DNA of 7,157 bases from positions 1-7,157 of the forward strand of contig JAFGFP010000056.1 in NCBI GenBank assembly GCA_016931015.1, in the 5' to 3' direction. The notes below the pieces were generated by a model. That model was given only the letters and a program-made list of their open reading frames with translations, had not been told where the DNA came from and did no database searches. Positions 5,740-7,157 of the stretch are shown here, in pieces. The position numbers were made by a program, and so were the translations under genes. The first letter of the stretch is position 1. Each line of letters opens with the position of its first letter. This DNA comes from Dehalococcoidales bacterium. Its GTDB lineage: Bacteria > Chloroflexota > Dehalococcoidia > Dehalococcoidales > UBA5760.

Positions 5740-5859
5740 CGCACCGGGCAGGTGGCTAAGATTATCCGCATCGCTAAGGAGCTGAGCATAGACATCGCTA
5801 CCCCGGACGAAGCGCGCGAGATGCCGGGTCTTAAGGGAATCGATAAAGTAGCTTTCTAA
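5740..5859 (+). pseudogene. C-terminal remnant of a beta-keto acid cleavage enzyme (BKACE/DUF849, 3-keto-5-aminohexanoate cleavage type)
   Basis: The frame ending at TAA 5857-5859 reads, in pieces, QVAKIIRIAKELSIDIATP, then DEAREMPGLKGIDKVAF. This closely matches the well-conserved end of BKACE proteins (typically ...V.K.VRIA+ELG.E+ATPDEARE+LGLKG+DKV.F), which condense beta-keto acids with acetyl-CoA and are about 280 residues long. Only about 40 codons remain. The frame has no start codon with a ribosome binding site, and the metal-binding, catalytic N-terminal and central parts are absent. A Pro stands where the family has Leu (REMP for REML), consistent with decay. The 5' edge lies within about 14 bases of the phosphatase stop at 5724-5726; another frame over 5723-5748 reads LAPS..., so a small frameshift may hide a few more residues. 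The rest of the gap (5860-5933) shows nothing I recognise. Confidence 0.75.
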
Positions 5860-5933
5860 GGCCGTATGACCTGCGCGGTTAGAGACTATCCCTAGTCCGT
5901 TCCGATGGCGTGTTAGAGCCGAAAGCATCGGGG

Positions 5934-6590
5934 CTAGCGGCGCTCCCCGAAGATTTTGGTGCCGATACGCACCAGGTTGGCCCCTTCCTCGATGGCGACC
6001 TGGTAAGAGTCGGTCATCCCCATGGAGAGGTACTTCAGGCTGACCCCGGCCAGCTTAAGCCCCTTGATTTCGTCGAAGAGCCGCTTCGTCTCCCGGAAGT
6101 AGGGCCTTAAGGCTTCGGGGTCTCCCAGGAAGGGGCCCATGGTCATCAGTCCCACTACCTCTAGGTTGGGGAGCTTTGAGATTTCGGCGATAAGCTCAGC
6201 GGCGTCTTCCGGGAAGACCCCCCACTTCTGCCCCTCCCGGGCGCTGTTTATCTCAATCAGCACCGGCATCGTCTTTCCGATTTGGGCGCATCTTTTACTA
6301 ATCTCCCCGGCTAGCTCCAGGGAGTCGACGGTCTCTATCATGTCGAAGAGCGCCACCGCCTTCTTCACCTTGTTCTTCTGGAGGTGCCCGATGAAGTGCC
6401 ACCGGGCCCGCTTGCCGATTATTTGATAGGCCCGCTCCGCTTCCTGGATATAGTTTTCGCCGACGATGCTCACCCCGGCCGCGACGGCTTCCAGGATTTC
6501 CCCGGCCTCTCTGGTCTTGGCGGCGGCGACCAGAGCTACCCCCGGCGGTAGCTCGCTTAGGATTTGGCTTACGTTCTCTCTTATGCTCAT
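5934..6590 (-). CDS. yggS: YggS/PROSC-family pyridoxal 5'-phosphate-binding protein
   Basis: The 218-residue protein (ATG at 6588-6590) is a single alanine-racemase-like TIM barrel that binds PLP and helps control PLP and amino acid balance; it has no known catalytic reaction. Seen motifs: VAAAKTR with the PLP lysine at 25, GENYIQE, WHFIGHLQKNK, INSAREGQKWG, VVGLMTMGP, and the C-terminal phosphate-binding part LSMGMTDSYQVAIEEGANLVRIGTKIFGER. A longer in-frame start at 6653 would add 21 residues unlike the family, while the chosen ATG has a perfect GGAGGA site seven bases upstream. It is slightly shorter at the N-terminus than E. coli YggS (about 234 residues), lacking part of the first helix. 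The gene runs divergently from the Mrp gene and convergently toward the phosphatase and BKACE remnant. Confidence 0.95.
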   Translation of the reverse strand: MSIRENVSQILSELPPGVALVAAAKTREAGEILEAVAAGVSIVGENYIQEAERAYQIIGKRARWHFIGHLQKNKVKKAVALFDMIETVDSLELAGEISKRCAQIGKTMPVLIEINSAREGQKWGVFPEDAAELIAEISKLPNLEVVGLMTMGPFLGDPEALRPYFRETKRLFDEIKGLKLAGVSLKYLSMGMTDSYQVAIEEGANLVRIGTKIFGERR

Positions 6591-6594
6591 CGAG

Positions 6595-6600
6595 TCCTCC
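6595..6600 (-). promoter_or_regulatory. Ribosome binding site fixing the yggS start
   Basis: The minus strand reads GGAGGA, then CTCG, then ATG at 6590. This ideal arrangement decides for the inner ATG rather than the start at 6653. Confidence 0.85.
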
Positions 6601-6612
6601 CGGGAACACAAT

Positions 6613-6641
6613 ATTCTAGCACCTATCCGGCGGCCCGATAA
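6613..6641 (-). promoter_or_regulatory. Possible yggS promoter
   Basis: On the minus strand TTATCG (complement of 6636-6641) and TAGAAT (complement of 6613-6618) are 17 bases apart. The -35 box is weak (three of six). It lies just upstream of the yggS ribosome binding site and back-to-back with the Mrp promoter. Confidence 0.4.
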
Positions 6642-6646
6642 AGTGT

Positions 6647-6676
6647 TTGCCATATTTTCTCTCTTCCTGTTATAGT
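6647..6676 (+). promoter_or_regulatory. Probable promoter of the Mrp-type gene
   Basis: TTGCCA at 6647-6652 and TATAGT at 6671-6676 are 18 bases apart. Transcription would start near 6683, about 50 bases ahead of the GTG at 6735. An AGGAGAG ribosome binding site ends at 6730. Confidence 0.55.
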
Positions 6677-6734
6677 TGGGATGGTTAAGGGAGCGTGCTC
6701 CCGACCGCTAGTAGCCCGATGAGAGGAGAGTCCA

Positions 6735-7157
6735 GTGGTAACTGAGGAAGCAGTCAGAGAGAGCCTGGGCGAGGTCTTGGTACCCGGTGTCAAGCGCAGT
6801 CTAGCGATGATGAACCTGGTGCGTGAGGTAAGTATCGCTGACGGTAAGGTCGGCGTCACCCTGGCTTCGGCGGCGCTAAGCGACGGCGCGCGCCAGTGGC
6901 TCAGTGAGAAGGTAAAAGAGGTCGCCGGTAAGCTGGCCGGTGTTTCCGGCGTGGAGGTAGGCTTTACCGAACTTAAGCCGGCGGAGATAAACCAGATTCA
7001 GAAGGTCATCGCCGTGATGAGCGGTAAGGGTGGGGTGGGTAAGTCCCTGGTGGCGGGCCTTATCGCCGTGGCGCTGCGGCGTCAGGGCCGCGAAGTGGGT
7101 ATTCTGGATGCCGATATTACCGGGCCCAGTATCCCCAAGATGTTCGGTATTAAGGAA
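6735..7157 (+). CDS. Mrp/NBP35-family iron-sulfur cluster carrier ATPase, N-terminal part (3' end outside window)
   Basis: The frame is open from a GTG at 6735 to the last base (141 codons). Residues 6-75 form an N-terminal MIP18/DUF59-like domain (ALxxV...VKRSLAMMNLVREVSI, then a helix and GVSGVEVGF), the usual front half of bacterial Mrp/ApbC. Residues 91-104 carry the deviant Walker A motif VIAVMSGKGGVGKS with the signature Lys98 and the P-loop Lys103. GILDADITGPSIPKMFG at 122-138 is the A-prime/switch region of this family (Asp125, Asp127). Mrp proteins bind and transfer 4Fe-4S clusters to target enzymes using ATP. The C-terminal CxxC cluster motif would lie past the window. AGGAGAG four bases before the GTG supports the start. 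The gene is divergent from yggS, with separate promoters. Confidence 0.95.
   Translation, partial: MVTEEAVRESLGEVLVPGVKRSLAMMNLVREVSIADGKVGVTLASAALSDGARQWLSEKVKEVAGKLAGVSGVEVGFTELKPAEINQIQKVIAVMSGKGGVGKSLVAGLIAVALRRQGREVGILDADITGPSIPKMFGIKE

Noticed and set aside
5719..5928. Minus-strand 69-codon frame over the BKACE remnant
   Set aside because: The + strand shows a specific family match over the same bases; the minus frame has no ribosome binding site or family likeness.
5902..5931. CCGATG/CATCGG inverted repeat after yggS as a terminator
   Set aside because: Only 6 bp with an 18-base loop and no T-run on the minus strand; likely chance.
6591..6653. Longer start for the YggS-type protein
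   Set aside because: The extra 21 residues do not fit the family and would be read through a perfect ribosome binding site and a likely promoter.

Overview
The window looks like a stretch of a moderately GC-rich bacterial chromosome (about 60% GC in the housekeeping genes), probably from an uncultured Chloroflexota lineage such as Dehalococcoidia. That guess rests on the overall feel of the proteins, frequent GTG starts, a tRNA without an encoded CCA end and a mix of Gram-positive-like and anaerobe-like genes. It is an inference and could be wrong. No mobile element, CRISPR array, phage gene or obvious new multi-gene system is visible.

Left part (1-3000, all + strand): the C-terminal part of a type I periplasmic sugar-type ABC substrate-binding protein; a 184-base gap with two hairpins, one a perfect 18-bp stem; a complete short-chain dehydrogenase/reductase with all catalytic residues; then a secreted protein built almost wholly of seven calcium-binding FG-GAP/VCBS repeats, very likely one closed seven-bladed beta-propeller.

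Middle (3001-3780): an AT-rich island holds a small minus-strand exported, probably lipid-anchored protein with an SH3-like C-terminal part. Next to it is tRNA-Pro(GGG), also on the minus strand, with a good sigma-70-type promoter.

Right part (3781-7157): a DUF4429-like/SHOCT protein, peptide deformylase and a HAD-family MtnX-like phosphatase on the + strand. Directly behind the phosphatase lies an unannotated remnant of about 40 codons that matches the C-terminal end of the beta-keto acid cleavage enzyme family (BKACE, DUF849). Then come a minus-strand YggS/PROSC-type PLP-binding protein and, divergently, the first 141 codons of an Mrp/NBP35-type iron-sulfur carrier ATPase that runs off the window. 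The yggS and mrp promoters share a gap of about 145 bases.

The genes do not form one pathway. Def, YggS and Mrp are housekeeping functions (protein maturation, PLP homeostasis, Fe-S delivery). The transporter fragment and dehydrogenase hint at uptake and oxidation of a small polyol or sugar-like substrate, but this is not proven. The most notable items are the BKACE remnant, the circularly closed seven-repeat propeller, the perfect long hairpin, and the low-GC lipoprotein gene abutting the 3' end of a tRNA.
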